64,000 bases of DNA from the NCBI GenBank assembly GCA_028285495.1, contig JANQPB010000004.1:28755-92754 (forward strand), given 5' to 3'. Source of the DNA: Acidimicrobiales bacterium (GTDB lineage: Bacteria; Actinomycetota; Acidimicrobiia; Acidimicrobiales; SZUA-35). The notes under the pieces are model-generated. The model had not been told where the DNA came from and searched no databases. It saw nothing but the letters and a program-made list of their open reading frames with translations. The translations under genes were made by a program, and so were the position numbers. How positions within the stretch are numbered: position 1 is the first letter of the stretch; every line of letters starts with the position of its first letter. Positions 7,791-16,695 of the stretch are shown here, piece by piece.

Positions 7791-9077
7791 TTGACCGACT
7801 CGCCCACCACCGCGGCCGCCGAGGGCAGGCCTGCCGATCCGGCACCGTTCCCGCGGGGCTATCAGGTCCTGGTCACGATTGCGGCCGCGATGATCGTGGT
7901 CGCCGGGATCCGGGCCTTCTCGGCCTCGGTCGGCCCGATCGTGCTCGCCCTCGTCATCGTGGTCGTCGTCAGCCCGGTCAGCCGGATGCTGCGACGGCTC
8001 GGGGCTCCCGGCTGGCTGGCGATGCTCGGGCTGCTGGCCGCCTCGTTCGGCGTGCTGGTGGCCATCCTGGCCTCGCTGGTGTGGGCGACGGCCGAACTGG
8101 TCGGCCTGCTCACCTCGGAGCGTTACGCCAACGAGATGGGCGAGATCCAGGACAGCGTCGCCGACCTGCTCGACGAGCTCGGCGTCACGGGCGCAGACCT
8201 CGAGTCCGCGGTCGGCAACCTCGACTTCGGGGCGGTGGCCGGTCAGATCTCGTCGGCCCTGTCGAGCCTGCTCGGGCTGACCAGCGCCATCAGCCTGCTC
8301 GTCATCACCATGCTGTTCATGGTCCTCGACACGGCCCGGTTCGAGGGCAACCTCGATGCGGTCACCAGCGAGCGGCCGGACGTGGCCAGGGCGATGCGCC
8401 AGTTCGCCAGCCAGACCAGGCGGTACTTCGTCGTCTCGACGGTGTTCGGCCTGGTCGTCGCCGCCTTCGACGTGGTGGCGCTGATGATCCTCGGCGTCCC
8501 GCTCGCCCTCGTCTGGGGCCTCCTGTCGCTGATCACGAACTACATCCCCAACGTCGGCTTCGTGATCGGTCTCGTCCCGCCGGCCCTCATCGCCTATTTC
8601 GAGGGCGGCTGGCGGACGGCGCTGTGGGTGATCGGGTCGTATGCGGTCATCAACTTCGTGATGCAGAGCGTCATCCAACCGAAGTTCGTCGGCGACGCCG
8701 TCGGGCTGTCGGCCACGCTGACATTCCTGTCGCTCATCTTCTGGGGCTGGGTGCTCGGGCCGCTCGGGGCCCTCCTCGCCGTGCCGATGACGCTGCTGGT
8801 CAAGGCGCTGCTGATCGACATCGACCCGGCGACCAGGTGGGCCGGTCCGCTGATCTCGCTGCCGGTCACGCCGCAGAACGAGTTGCTGGTCGGCCTGGTC
8901 GGCGGCGATGACGACGGCGACGGGGACGAACACGACGAACCCGAGGCGACGACCGCAGCGACCGATCCGGCCGACGGCGGGCTGGCCGACCGCGTCGAGA
9001 CGAGGCCGGGTGAGACCGCCGGGGCCGAACCGTCCGAGGCGTCGACGGTGGAGGCGACGGCCGAGTCCGACCGCTGA
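7791..9077 (+). CDS. AI-2E family transporter (UPF0118) membrane protein
   Basis: A 428-residue polytopic membrane protein. It has a hydrophobic N-terminal block (YQVLVTIAAAMIVVAGI and following helices), a central soluble segment with amphipathic helices (about residues 105-165), and a C-terminal block with the family signature around LSLITNYIPNVGFVIG and QPKFVGDAVGLSATLTFLSL. The acidic tail (DDDGDGDEHDEPEATT) is cytosolic and low complexity. The start is TTG 7791, 13 bases after the oxidoreductase stop, without a clear ribosome site; later starts would lose the first helix. The family includes autoinducer-2 exporters and Na+/H+ antiporters, so the substrate cannot be assigned. Its stop abuts that of the convergent ligase gene. 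Confidence 0.85.
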   Translation: MTDSPTTAAAEGRPADPAPFPRGYQVLVTIAAAMIVVAGIRAFSASVGPIVLALVIVVVVSPVSRMLRRLGAPGWLAMLGLLAASFGVLVAILASLVWATAELVGLLTSERYANEMGEIQDSVADLLDELGVTGADLESAVGNLDFGAVAGQISSALSSLLGLTSAISLLVITMLFMVLDTARFEGNLDAVTSERPDVARAMRQFASQTRRYFVVSTVFGLVVAAFDVVALMILGVPLALVWGLLSLITNYIPNVGFVIGLVPPALIAYFEGGWRTALWVIGSYAVINFVMQSVIQPKFVGDAVGLSATLTFLSLIFWGWVLGPLGALLAVPMTLLVKALLIDIDPATRWAGPLISLPVTPQNELLVGLVGGDDDGDGDEHDEPEATTAATDPADGGLADRVETRPGETAGAEPSEASTVEATAESDR

Positions 9078-10736
9078 TCAGCTGACGGTCTCGAGCTCGC
9101 CTTCGCTGTACTGGCGCCGGCACAGGGCCCGCTGCAGCTTGCCCGAGCTGGTCTTCGGCAGCGTGCTCGGCCGCACGAGGACCACCTCGCGGCAAGGCAC
9201 GCCGATCGCCTCGACCGAGCGCTCGTTGATCCGGGTGCGGAGGTCGTCGAAGTCGTCGTCGGCCCTGGTCTCGGCCACGACGACGACGTGCTCCTTGCCG
9301 TTGCGGCCGGCTTCGCCGAAGGCGATGACGTTGCCGGCCCGCACCCCGTCGATCGTGCCGACGACCCGTTCGATGTCCTGGGGGTACACGTTGCGACCGC
9401 CGACGATGATCAGGTCCTTGATCCGGCCACACATCGCCAGCTGGCCGTCGACCAGGTAGGCCAGGTCACCGGTGCGGAGCCACTCGCCGTCGAACAGCTC
9501 GGCGTTGACGTCGTCGCGCCGGTAGTAGCCGGTGGTCACCGACGTGCCCCGGATCTGGAGCTCGCCGACCTCTCGCTCACCCATCTCGCGGCCCGAGCCG
9601 GGGTCGATGATGCGGAACTCGAGCCCGGGGACGGGACGGCCGAGGAGCACGATCTCCCTGGCCCCCTCGGCCTCGGCCGGGACCGGTTCGGCCCGCTGCT
9701 GGTACTCGAGCACGGTGGCGTCGACCCGGTCGGTGACCAGCCCGGTCATCGGCTCGGGGAACGACCCGGCGATCGCGACCTCAGCCATCCCGAAGGCCGG
9801 GAAGACGGCCCCGGGCCGCATGCCATGGCGGGCGCCGGCCTCGATGAAGTCGCGGACCGACGCCGGGTCGACCGGCTCGGCTCCGTTGAGGCCGATCCGT
9901 AGCGACGACAGGTCGAGCTCGGTCTTGGATCGCCGCAGGGCCCGGCCGGCCAGCACCCAGCTGAAGTTCGGGCCGGCGGTGGCCGTGCCCCTGTAGGTGG
10001 AGATCCACTCCATCCAGCGGCCCGGTGACGCCAGGAAGTCCTGGGGGGCCCCGAGCACGAGGTCGATGCCCATCGCCATCGGCAGGATGCAGAAGCCGAC
10101 GAGACCCATGTCGTGGTAGAGCGGGAGCCACGAGACCATGACGTCGGTGTCGAGGTCGACCTCGGCCGCCTCCATGATCGCATCGAGGTTCGCGGCCACG
10201 ACCCGGTTCGGCAGCATCACGCCCTTCGGCTCCGAGGTCGACCCGGACGTGAACTGCAGCACGAGGAGATCGTCGGCCTCGTAGTCGGGGCGGATGAACC
10301 GGTCGGGGTCCATCGCCTCCGGCGCGGTCAGCTCGGTCAGCGACAGCAGGGGTGGGTCGTCGGGGCCGGCCTCGACGAACGGCAGGAGGTCGGCGTCGAC
10401 GATCACGGCCTTGCAGTCGGCGCTGGCGATCCGCTGGCGGGTGGCGGCGGTGAACTCGTCCAGCGAGGCAAGCCGCATCGGCAGCGGCAGCACCACGAGG
10501 GTGGCGCCCGACAGCCAGACGGCCTGGAAGGCGGTCACCAGATCGGGCGTGGTCGGGCCGAGCACGGCAACGTGGTCGCCACGGCGGATGCCCTGGTCCT
10601 GGAGGCGGGTCGCCACCGCCTTCGCCTCCTCGTGCAGCTGAGCCCAGCTCTTGGTCATCGGCTCGTCGCCGGTGACGAACGTCACGTTGGCATCGCTCTT
10701 GGCCGCGTACTCGATTCGGCTCACGATCGTGTCCAT
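9078..10736 (-). CDS. Fatty acyl-AMP/acyl-CoA ligase (FadD/FAAL type)
   Basis: Adenylate-forming enzyme activating a carboxylic acid, probably a fatty acid, with ATP. The 552-residue protein has the P-loop-like motif FTSGSTSEPKGV near residue 165, SWLPLYHDMGLVG typical of the FAAL branch, the A5 motif region FPAFGMAEVAIAGSFPE, the A7/A8 region TGDLAYLVDGQLAMCGRIKD and the C-terminal catalytic Lys motif LPKTSSGKLQR. The YHDMGL motif favours acyl-AMP ligases that feed polyketide or lipid synthases, but no such partner is in the window. Stops of this gene and the permease touch. A GTTAC-N6-GTAAC dyad lies upstream. Confidence 0.9.
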   Translation of the reverse strand: MDTIVSRIEYAAKSDANVTFVTGDEPMTKSWAQLHEEAKAVATRLQDQGIRRGDHVAVLGPTTPDLVTAFQAVWLSGATLVVLPLPMRLASLDEFTAATRQRIASADCKAVIVDADLLPFVEAGPDDPPLLSLTELTAPEAMDPDRFIRPDYEADDLLVLQFTSGSTSEPKGVMLPNRVVAANLDAIMEAAEVDLDTDVMVSWLPLYHDMGLVGFCILPMAMGIDLVLGAPQDFLASPGRWMEWISTYRGTATAGPNFSWVLAGRALRRSKTELDLSSLRIGLNGAEPVDPASVRDFIEAGARHGMRPGAVFPAFGMAEVAIAGSFPEPMTGLVTDRVDATVLEYQQRAEPVPAEAEGAREIVLLGRPVPGLEFRIIDPGSGREMGEREVGELQIRGTSVTTGYYRRDDVNAELFDGEWLRTGDLAYLVDGQLAMCGRIKDLIIVGGRNVYPQDIERVVGTIDGVRAGNVIAFGEAGRNGKEHVVVVAETRADDDFDDLRTRINERSVEAIGVPCREVVLVRPSTLPKTSSGKLQRALCRRQYSEGELETVS

Positions 10737-10766
10737 ACCGGCTTAGACACCGGTGTTCACCGAAGG

Positions 10767-10782
10767 GTTACGCGCCGGTAAC
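10767..10782. promoter_or_regulatory. Palindromic operator-like site upstream of the ligase
   Basis: GTTAC (10767-10771), GCGCCG, GTAAC (10778-10782): a perfect 5-base inverted repeat 31-46 bases before the ligase ATG. A second palindrome, ACACCGGTGT, occupies 10747-10756. Dyads of this size are typical of TetR-family regulators of acyl-CoA genes. The regulator is not in the window. Confidence 0.4.
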
Positions 10783-10833
10783 TTCTGGTCGTCTGGCCGG
10801 GCCAGCGCCGCCGGCGAGGCCGGCACGGCACCC

Positions 10834-12183
10834 TCAGGAGCCGAACACGGCCAGCTGGTTGCCGACGGCCCGGGGCGAGCCGTCCGATGGTCGATTGACC
10901 ACGCCGCGACCGGCGATCCACATCGTGGTCGAGCCGCCCCCGTCGAGCATGACCGCCTCACTCGCGCCGAGCTGCTCGAGCAGCCTGGCGGTCTCGTCGC
11001 CGGTCATGCCCCTCGCGTCGCGGCGGCGGCCGTCGACGGTCACGAGGATGAGCACGTCGCCGCTGGCGTCGAGGCCGATGGCGGTGCGGGGATGGCGGTT
11101 GAGGAACGTCGGATCGCCGCCGAAGTCGGTGGTGCGCTCGCCCCGGTGCATCAGCGTCGGGTGCCCGGAGATCCCCTCGACGATGCGGGGATCGACCCCG
11201 TCGTTGATCTCGCGGTGGTGCTCGACGATGACCTCGCCGTCAGCGGTGAAGCCGAACAGGGCCGTGTAGCCGTGATCGGAGCCGCCGTAGATCCTCCCGC
11301 CGGCGACGGCTGGACCGTCCCACGGGGCGTACCAGTTGCCGTTGATGGCGGCGTCGGCACCGATCTCGGCCGCCCACGCGCCGACGGCGGCCCGACCCCG
11401 ATCGCCCGGGCTGACCCGAGGCGGCGCGGTGGCCGAGCGATGGGCGTAGACGACGTTGATCCGCTGCCCGTCGGCGACGATCTCGGCGTGGATCAGCGCC
11501 GGGGTGATCGCCGCCGCCGCCGGCACCCGCTCCCCGACCCAGGTCGCGAACGCTGCGGCGGTGAGCGCATCGACGTCGACCGGTGGGGTCGGGCGGCCCG
11601 GACCGGCGATGCCGGGGTTCGGGTCGAGGGCGACGAGGGCGGCGAACGGCGTCCAGCCCGGATCCCGGCGATGAGGTCGGGCGGCCCGGTACTCACCCGA
11701 GCTGGCCAGCTGCACCACGAGCTCGGCGGGGGCCAGCCCCAGGGCCAGCTGATCGGACCAGTAGGCGGCTCCGTCTGGGTCGGGGGCACGGCCGAGCAGG
11801 TCGCAGTAGGCCCGCTCGACGATCTGGGTCCGGAGCCGGGCGGCGGCGGCCCCGTGGTCGACGGTCCGGCAGCCGGGATCGACCGGCGCTACGGCAGCCC
11901 TCGGCCAAGTCGGGCCCAACTGGACCCGGGCCCACAGCGGCGGCGACGACTCGGTCGAGGACCCGACCGGGACGGCCGACCGCCCGACCGACTCGGTCAG
12001 CGGGCGGGCGACGGCGACCGGATCCCCACCGGACAGCGCGGCCAGCAGGCGGGCCAGTCCGATGGCCACGACCAGGGCGAGGCCGGCCGCGGCGGCGGAC
12101 ACGGTCGTCCTCGTCGCTGCTCCACCCGCCATCCGCCGTGCCGCCTCTCCCGCCGGTCCTCCGACCGGCGCCGCCGATTCCAC
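10834..12183 (-). CDS. Exported DUF4214 plus phosphodiester glycosidase-family protein
   Basis: A 449-residue protein with a basic N-terminus and one transmembrane or signal helix (about residues 27-48), a DUF4214-like segment (YCDLLGRAPDPDGAAYWSDQL, quoted in part: YCDLLGRAPDPDGAAYW, about residues 122-165), and a C-terminal phosphodiester-glycosidase (NAGPA, PF09992-type) domain with RTAIGLDASGDVLILVTVDG, GMTGDETARLLEQLGA, AVMLDGGGSTTMW and NRPSDGSPRAVGNQLAVF. The family removes N-acetylglucosamine from phosphodiesters or acts on exopolysaccharides; the substrate here is unknown. It lies 97 bases upstream of the ligase and is divergent from the Thr-rich protein gene. Confidence 0.88.
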   Translation of the reverse strand: MESAAPVGGPAGEAARRMAGGAATRTTVSAAAAGLALVVAIGLARLLAALSGGDPVAVARPLTESVGRSAVPVGSSTESSPPLWARVQLGPTWPRAAVAPVDPGCRTVDHGAAAARLRTQIVERAYCDLLGRAPDPDGAAYWSDQLALGLAPAELVVQLASSGEYRAARPHRRDPGWTPFAALVALDPNPGIAGPGRPTPPVDVDALTAAAFATWVGERVPAAAAITPALIHAEIVADGQRINVVYAHRSATAPPRVSPGDRGRAAVGAWAAEIGADAAINGNWYAPWDGPAVAGGRIYGGSDHGYTALFGFTADGEVIVEHHREINDGVDPRIVEGISGHPTLMHRGERTTDFGGDPTFLNRHPRTAIGLDASGDVLILVTVDGRRRDARGMTGDETARLLEQLGASEAVMLDGGGSTTMWIAGRGVVNRPSDGSPRAVGNQLAVFGS

Positions 12184-12393
12184 GACACCGCAGCGAGGCG
12201 CTCGGAGGTAGAACAGACCTGCCCTCGGCCTCGGCTCCGACGTAGGCCGTTCGGCCCAGACCGGAGCTGGATGCGGCCCGGGCCGGCTCCAGCAGCATCA
12301 AGACGGGCCCACGACGAGCCGGCTCCGACGGGCTCCAGCGGTCACCAGGAATTGCTGGCCAAACCCGGATTCGCGCGCGATCCTCGCGGCGAT

Positions 12394-13737
12394 ATGTCAG
12401 ACGTACCGCCGTCGCCTGACGCCAACCCGACCGAGCCGACGGCCGGTTCGGGGCCCCATCCGCCGTTGTTCCCGTCGCGGATCGACGCCGTCGCGCCTGG
12501 CGTCGACGACGGGCCCGTCGCCGAGCCGGATCGGTTCGACACGACCGAGCTCACGAGCACGGGGTGGGTCCACATCCTGGCCGATGACACGCCGACCGGT
12601 CCCGAGCCGCCGGTGCACCCCGACGCGCAGGTACCGGTCGTCCGGCTCGAGGGCTGGGAGGGGTCGCCGACGGCGCCCGAACCATCAGCTGAGACAGCGG
12701 CGATGGACGGGACCGCGGACGGGCGACTCGGCGACGTCGCCAGGCGCATCCGACTCGACCCCGTCGACCGGCATCAGACGAGCGTCGTGACCCCGGCGGC
12801 CTGGCGGCGGACGCCGAGCCGGGAGCGGGCCCAGTTCCTCTACCGGCGCCAGACCGCGATCGCCGCCATGACCCTTGCGGTCCTCCTGACCGTCGGGGCG
12901 GTCACCTTCCCCCGCTCGTGGGGCGATCCCGGCCCGGGATTGGCCGTGGCCACGGCCGACGAGCAGGTCGACCCGGCCGTGGGGCGGACCGTGGCTCAAC
13001 TGGTCGAGCCGAACACCAGGGCCGACGATGCGATCAACCGCGGCGAGGTGGCGTCGCCGACGACCGTGCGCCCGTCGGTCGACCGCCCGATCGCCACCCG
13101 GTCCGTCACGGCGGCCGCCAACGCCCCGACGACCGACCCGCTGCCCGGGCTGCCCCTTCCGACGGTCGACCCGTCGGTCGAGACCTCGGCCACCGTCGGC
13201 TCCAGCTCCTCGGCGACGACGGTCTGCCCGGTGCCGGGGGCCGCGGTCGGCTGCGAGCCGACGACGACCGTCCCGGTCATCGAGATCACCACGACGGCGA
13301 GCACGGTTGCGGCGATCCCCAGCACCGGCTCGACGAGCTCGACCCCGGCGACGACCGGGCCGACCACGACGACCCGACCCCAACCGACGACCACCCGCAG
13401 GACCACGACGACCAGGCGGACGACCACCACGCGCCGGACGACGACGACCAGGCCGACAACCACGACCCGCCGAACCACGACGACGAGGCCGGCCACGACG
13501 ACGACCGAGGCGTCGACGACCACGACCCGGCCGACGACGACCGCATCGACCGGGACGACGGTCTCGACCACCACCGGCGGGGGAACCGTCACGACGGCCG
13601 CCACTGGGGGGAACGCCGGCGGGGGTGGCAACGCCGGCGCGGGCGGGGGCAACGGCGGCGGGGGTGGTGACGCCGGTGGGGCCGGTGGCTCCGCGGGCGG
13701 GAGCGACGGGGCGACCGGCCCCGGCCGGGCCTCCTGA
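12394..13737 (+). CDS. Membrane-anchored Thr-rich protein, function unknown
   Basis: Not recognised as a known family. The ATG at 12394 gives 447 residues; the reading frame is open far upstream, but that part has no protein-like character. Residues 1-150 are acidic and Pro-rich. One hydrophobic helix (MTLAVLLTVGAVTFP, about 156-173) follows a basic stretch, so the rest is probably outside the cell. The outer part is Ser/Thr-rich, with a block of repeated TTTTRR/TTTTRP units (about 315-390), and ends in a Gly/Ala-rich tail (about 400-440). Such linkers are common in actinobacterial surface proteins and are probably O-glycosylated (inference). No ribosome site stands out, so the start is uncertain. 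Confidence 0.7.
   Translation: MSDVPPSPDANPTEPTAGSGPHPPLFPSRIDAVAPGVDDGPVAEPDRFDTTELTSTGWVHILADDTPTGPEPPVHPDAQVPVVRLEGWEGSPTAPEPSAETAAMDGTADGRLGDVARRIRLDPVDRHQTSVVTPAAWRRTPSRERAQFLYRRQTAIAAMTLAVLLTVGAVTFPRSWGDPGPGLAVATADEQVDPAVGRTVAQLVEPNTRADDAINRGEVASPTTVRPSVDRPIATRSVTAAANAPTTDPLPGLPLPTVDPSVETSATVGSSSSATTVCPVPGAAVGCEPTTTVPVIEITTTASTVAAIPSTGSTSSTPATTGPTTTTRPQPTTTRRTTTTRRTTTTRRTTTTRPTTTTRRTTTTRPATTTTEASTTTTRPTTTASTGTTVSTTTGGGTVTTAATGGNAGGGGNAGAGGGNGGGGGDAGGAGGSAGGSDGATGPGRAS
13380..13560 (+). repeat. Low-complexity Thr/Arg-coding tandem repeats
   Basis: Imperfect units of about 18-24 bases built on CGGACGACGACGACC encode the TTTTRR/TTTTRP block of the surrounding protein. They stay in frame. 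A second, independent Thr-coding tract lies at about 33440-33700 in the beta-helix protein gene. Confidence 0.75.
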
Positions 13738-13791
13738 CCCGTCCGCTCGGGCGCCTTCGAGCGCCGCCGACGGCGCCGCTACGCTCGGCCA

Positions 13792-14970
13792 ATGCCTGCG
13801 GCGCCAGACCTCCCGCTCGCCGACCTGGTCGTCCTCGACCTGACGATCGCCCGGGCCGGGCCGACGGCCGTCCGCCAGTTGGCCGACTGGGGGGCCGACG
13901 TCGTGCGGATCGAGCCGCCGGGGGCCGGGGCCCGAGCCGGCGGTCACCTGTCACCCGACTACCTCAACCTGCACCGAAACAAGCGAAGCCTGACCCTCGA
14001 TCTCAAGCAGGAGCGGGGTCGTGAGGTGCTCCATCGCCTGGTCGGTGAGGCAGACGTGCTGGTCGAGAACATGCGGACCCCGGTCAAGCACCGCCTCGGG
14101 TTCGACTGGGAGACGGTCTCGGCCATCAATCCCCGTCTGGTCATGGGCTCGATCTCGGGGTTCGGCCAGACCGGCCCCTACGCCGAGCGGGGCGGCGTCG
14201 ACCAGATCGCCCAGGGGCTCGGCGGGATGATGAGCGTGACCGGTCACCCTGGCCGGGGCCCGGTCCGGGCCGGGGTGGCCATCTCCGACGTGACCGCCGG
14301 CCTGCAGCTCGCCGTCGGCATCCTGGTCGCGCTGCACGAGCGGGCGACGACCGGGAGGGGCCGCTGGGTCCACACGTCACTGCTCGAATCGATGCTCGGG
14401 ATGCTCGACTTCCAGGCCGCCCGGTGGACGGTCGAGCGGGATCTCCCGCCCCAGGCCGGCAACAACCACCCGACGCTCGCCCCGATGGGCACCTACCCCA
14501 CCAGCGACGGCCACCTCAACGTCGCCGCGTCCTGGGGGCGGCTGTGGGTCGACTTCACCGAGGTGATCGGTCGCCCCGACCTCGTCGACGACGAGCGCTA
14601 CGCAACGCCGGACGCCCGCCGCCGCAACCGCGACGCCCTGAACGCCCAGATCGAGGCCGCACTGGCCACCAGGACAACCGCCGAGTGGGTCGAGGCGCTC
14701 AACGCCGAGGGGGTCCCGGCCGGCCCCGTGAACGACGTGGCCCAGGCGTTCGACGACCCCCAGGTCCGCCATCTCGGTGTCGCCGCCCCGGTCGAGCACC
14801 CGACCGCCGGCCCGATCGAGATCGTCCGCAACGCCACCACGATCGACGGCGTTCCCGGCGATATCCGCCGCCCGAGCCCCGAGCCGGGCGAGCACGCCGA
14901 GGAGATCCTGATCGGCTTCGGGTTCGCTGCCGACGACATCGCCGAGCTGCGGGCCGCCGGCGTGGTCTGA
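13792..14970 (+). CDS. Class III (CaiB/BaiF) CoA-transferase
   Basis: Transfers CoA between carboxylic acids through aspartyl-CoA intermediates. The 392-residue protein shows the family pattern: LADLVVLDLTIARAGP at the N-terminus, LADWGADVVRIEPPG, the NKRSLTLDLK segment, SISGFGQTGPYAERGG, and the catalytic Asp in GVAISDVTAG (D166). Length is normal. The ATG at 13792 has no ribosome site but is preceded by TACGCT ending 6 bases upstream, which suggests a leaderless mRNA. The acid substrate cannot be told from sequence. A second member of the family lies at 22.9 kb. Confidence 0.93.
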   Translation: MPAAPDLPLADLVVLDLTIARAGPTAVRQLADWGADVVRIEPPGAGARAGGHLSPDYLNLHRNKRSLTLDLKQERGREVLHRLVGEADVLVENMRTPVKHRLGFDWETVSAINPRLVMGSISGFGQTGPYAERGGVDQIAQGLGGMMSVTGHPGRGPVRAGVAISDVTAGLQLAVGILVALHERATTGRGRWVHTSLLESMLGMLDFQAARWTVERDLPPQAGNNHPTLAPMGTYPTSDGHLNVAASWGRLWVDFTEVIGRPDLVDDERYATPDARRRNRDALNAQIEAALATRTTAEWVEALNAEGVPAGPVNDVAQAFDDPQVRHLGVAAPVEHPTAGPIEIVRNATTIDGVPGDIRRPSPEPGEHAEEILIGFGFAADDIAELRAAGVV

Positions 14971-15003
14971 CCGCAGCCGTCGAGCCGACCCGCCGGTAGC
15001 CGA

Positions 15004-16695
15004 CTACAGCCCGACTGCGCAGCCGTCGGCCCGGGGCTCGGAGCCGGCGGCGTAGACCCCGTCCGGTGACCGGACGATGATCTGCCCGCGCCCGAAGGCC
15101 ATGCGGCCGGCCTCGACCGTCACCTCGTGGCCCCGGTCGCGGAGCCCGTCGACGATCTCGTCCGGGACCTGGGGCTCCAGGCGGACCCGTCCGTCGCGCT
15201 CGACCTGCCACCGGGGTCCGTCGAGGGCGGCCTGCGGATTGCGGGCATGGTCGATCATCGCCGAGACGACCTGCACGTGGCCCTGGGGCTGCATCTCGCC
15301 GCCCATGACCCCGAAGGGCCCGACCGGGGTGCCGTCACCCCGGGTGAGGAAGCCGGGGATGATCGTGTGGCGGGGGCGGCGACCGGGGGCGGCCTCGTTC
15401 GGGTGGCCCGGATCGAGCACGAAGCCGGCGCCCCGATTCTGGAGCGAGATGCCGTGTGACGGCACGACGACGCCGCTGCCGAAACCCATGTAGTTGGACT
15501 GGATGAAGCTGATCATCATCCCCTCCCCGTCGGCGGCGCAGAGGTAGACCGTGCCGCCCCGAACGGGCTCGCCGCGCGGCGCCGGGCCGGCCCGCTCGCC
15601 GATCAGCGCCGCCCGCCGGTCGAGGTACGCGGGATCGAGCAGGCCGTCGACCGGGACGTCGACCCGCTGCTGGTCGCCCACGAAGGCGTCCGAGTCGGCG
15701 AAGGCCAGCTTCATGGCCTCGATCTGCAGGTGCCAGGCCCCCGGGTCGATCTGCGGGCGGTCGGCGAGGTCGGTCCGGTCCAGCATGCCGATGGCGAGGA
15801 GGGCGGCGATGCCCTGCCCGTTCGGCGGGATCTCCCAGACCCGATGGCCCCGGTAGTCGACGCCGATCGGTTCGACCCACTCGGCGCGGTGGGCGGCCAG
15901 GTCGCCGGCGGTCAGCCGGCCCCCGGTCTCGGCCGCATAGCGGGCGATGGCGGTCGCGACCTCGCCCTCGTAGAAGTCGCGCAGGCCGTTGCGGGCCAGG
16001 CTGGTGAGACCGCGGGCGTGGCCGGGCGAGCGCCACAGCTCACCGGCGCCGGGAGCCCGACCGTCTGGGGCGAACACGGTGGCCCAGCCGGCCAGCTCCG
16101 GCAGGTCTCGGGCGGCCCTGGCGAAGAAGTCGGCGGACGCCTTCCACTGCCTGGCCACGACCGACGACAGCGGGTGCCCGTCGGCGGCATAGCGGATGGC
16201 CGGGGCGAGGAGGCGGTCGATCGGCAGGCTACCGAACCGCCCGTGCAGCTCGTGCCAACTGTCGACCGCGCCGGGGACGGTGACCGGCGTCCAGCCACGC
16301 TGGGGCATGGCGTCGTGGCCGGCGGCCCGCAGCTCGTCGGCCGAGGACGCGGCCGGCCACCGGCCCGAGCCGTTGAGCCCGTGCAGCTCGCCGTCAGCCC
16401 ACACGATGGCGAAGGCGTCGCTGCCGAGCCCGTTCGAGCACGGCTCGACGACGGTCAGGACCGCGGCGGTGGCGATGGCCGCATCGACGGCCGTGCCGCC
16501 ATCGGCCAGCACCCCGAGCCCGGCCTGCGCCGCCAGCGGTTGACTGGTGGCGACGACGCCCCCCGTTGCCAACACCGCCGATCGGCGGGATGCGAACGGG
16601 TAGCGGACCATCGCCTCGTCGTCGAACAGGTGGTTGAACCGGAAGTCCGCGCCGTCCGCAGCGTCGGAGGCCGTCCGGTCGTCGGTGGTGGTCAT
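15004..16695 (-). CDS. ggt: Gamma-glutamyltransferase-family (Ntn) hydrolase
   Basis: Ntn-fold enzyme family cleaving gamma-glutamyl or related amide bonds after self-processing. The start ATG at 16695 shares a base with the stop of the upstream PPDK-like gene (TGATG), giving 563 residues. Landmarks: GGTAVDAAIATAAVLTVVEP near residue 65, GSDAFAIVW, the processing-site region RGGTVYLCAADGEGMMISF (the Thr after GG is the expected nucleophile), and GRRPRHTIIPGF. No signal peptide is visible, so it is probably cytosolic, unlike the periplasmic glutathione enzymes; the substrate could be a gamma-glutamyl compound or another amide. Coupling to the PPDK-like gene hints at a joint pathway, but none is obvious. 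Confidence 0.88.
   Translation of the reverse strand: MTTTDDRTASDAADGADFRFNHLFDDEAMVRYPFASRRSAVLATGGVVATSQPLAAQAGLGVLADGGTAVDAAIATAAVLTVVEPCSNGLGSDAFAIVWADGELHGLNGSGRWPAASSADELRAAGHDAMPQRGWTPVTVPGAVDSWHELHGRFGSLPIDRLLAPAIRYAADGHPLSSVVARQWKASADFFARAARDLPELAGWATVFAPDGRAPGAGELWRSPGHARGLTSLARNGLRDFYEGEVATAIARYAAETGGRLTAGDLAAHRAEWVEPIGVDYRGHRVWEIPPNGQGIAALLAIGMLDRTDLADRPQIDPGAWHLQIEAMKLAFADSDAFVGDQQRVDVPVDGLLDPAYLDRRAALIGERAGPAPRGEPVRGGTVYLCAADGEGMMISFIQSNYMGFGSGVVVPSHGISLQNRGAGFVLDPGHPNEAAPGRRPRHTIIPGFLTRGDGTPVGPFGVMGGEMQPQGHVQVVSAMIDHARNPQAALDGPRWQVERDGRVRLEPQVPDEIVDGLRDRGHEVTVEAGRMAFGRGQIIVRSPDGVYAAGSEPRADGCAVGL

Noticed and set aside
7791..9077. Calling the permease an autoinducer-2 exporter and thus a quorum-sensing gene
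   Set aside because: The family is functionally diverse and no luxS-like or Lsr gene is present.
13380..13560. Possible non-coding VNTR or CRISPR
   Set aside because: Repeats are in frame and encode Thr/Arg units of an exported protein.
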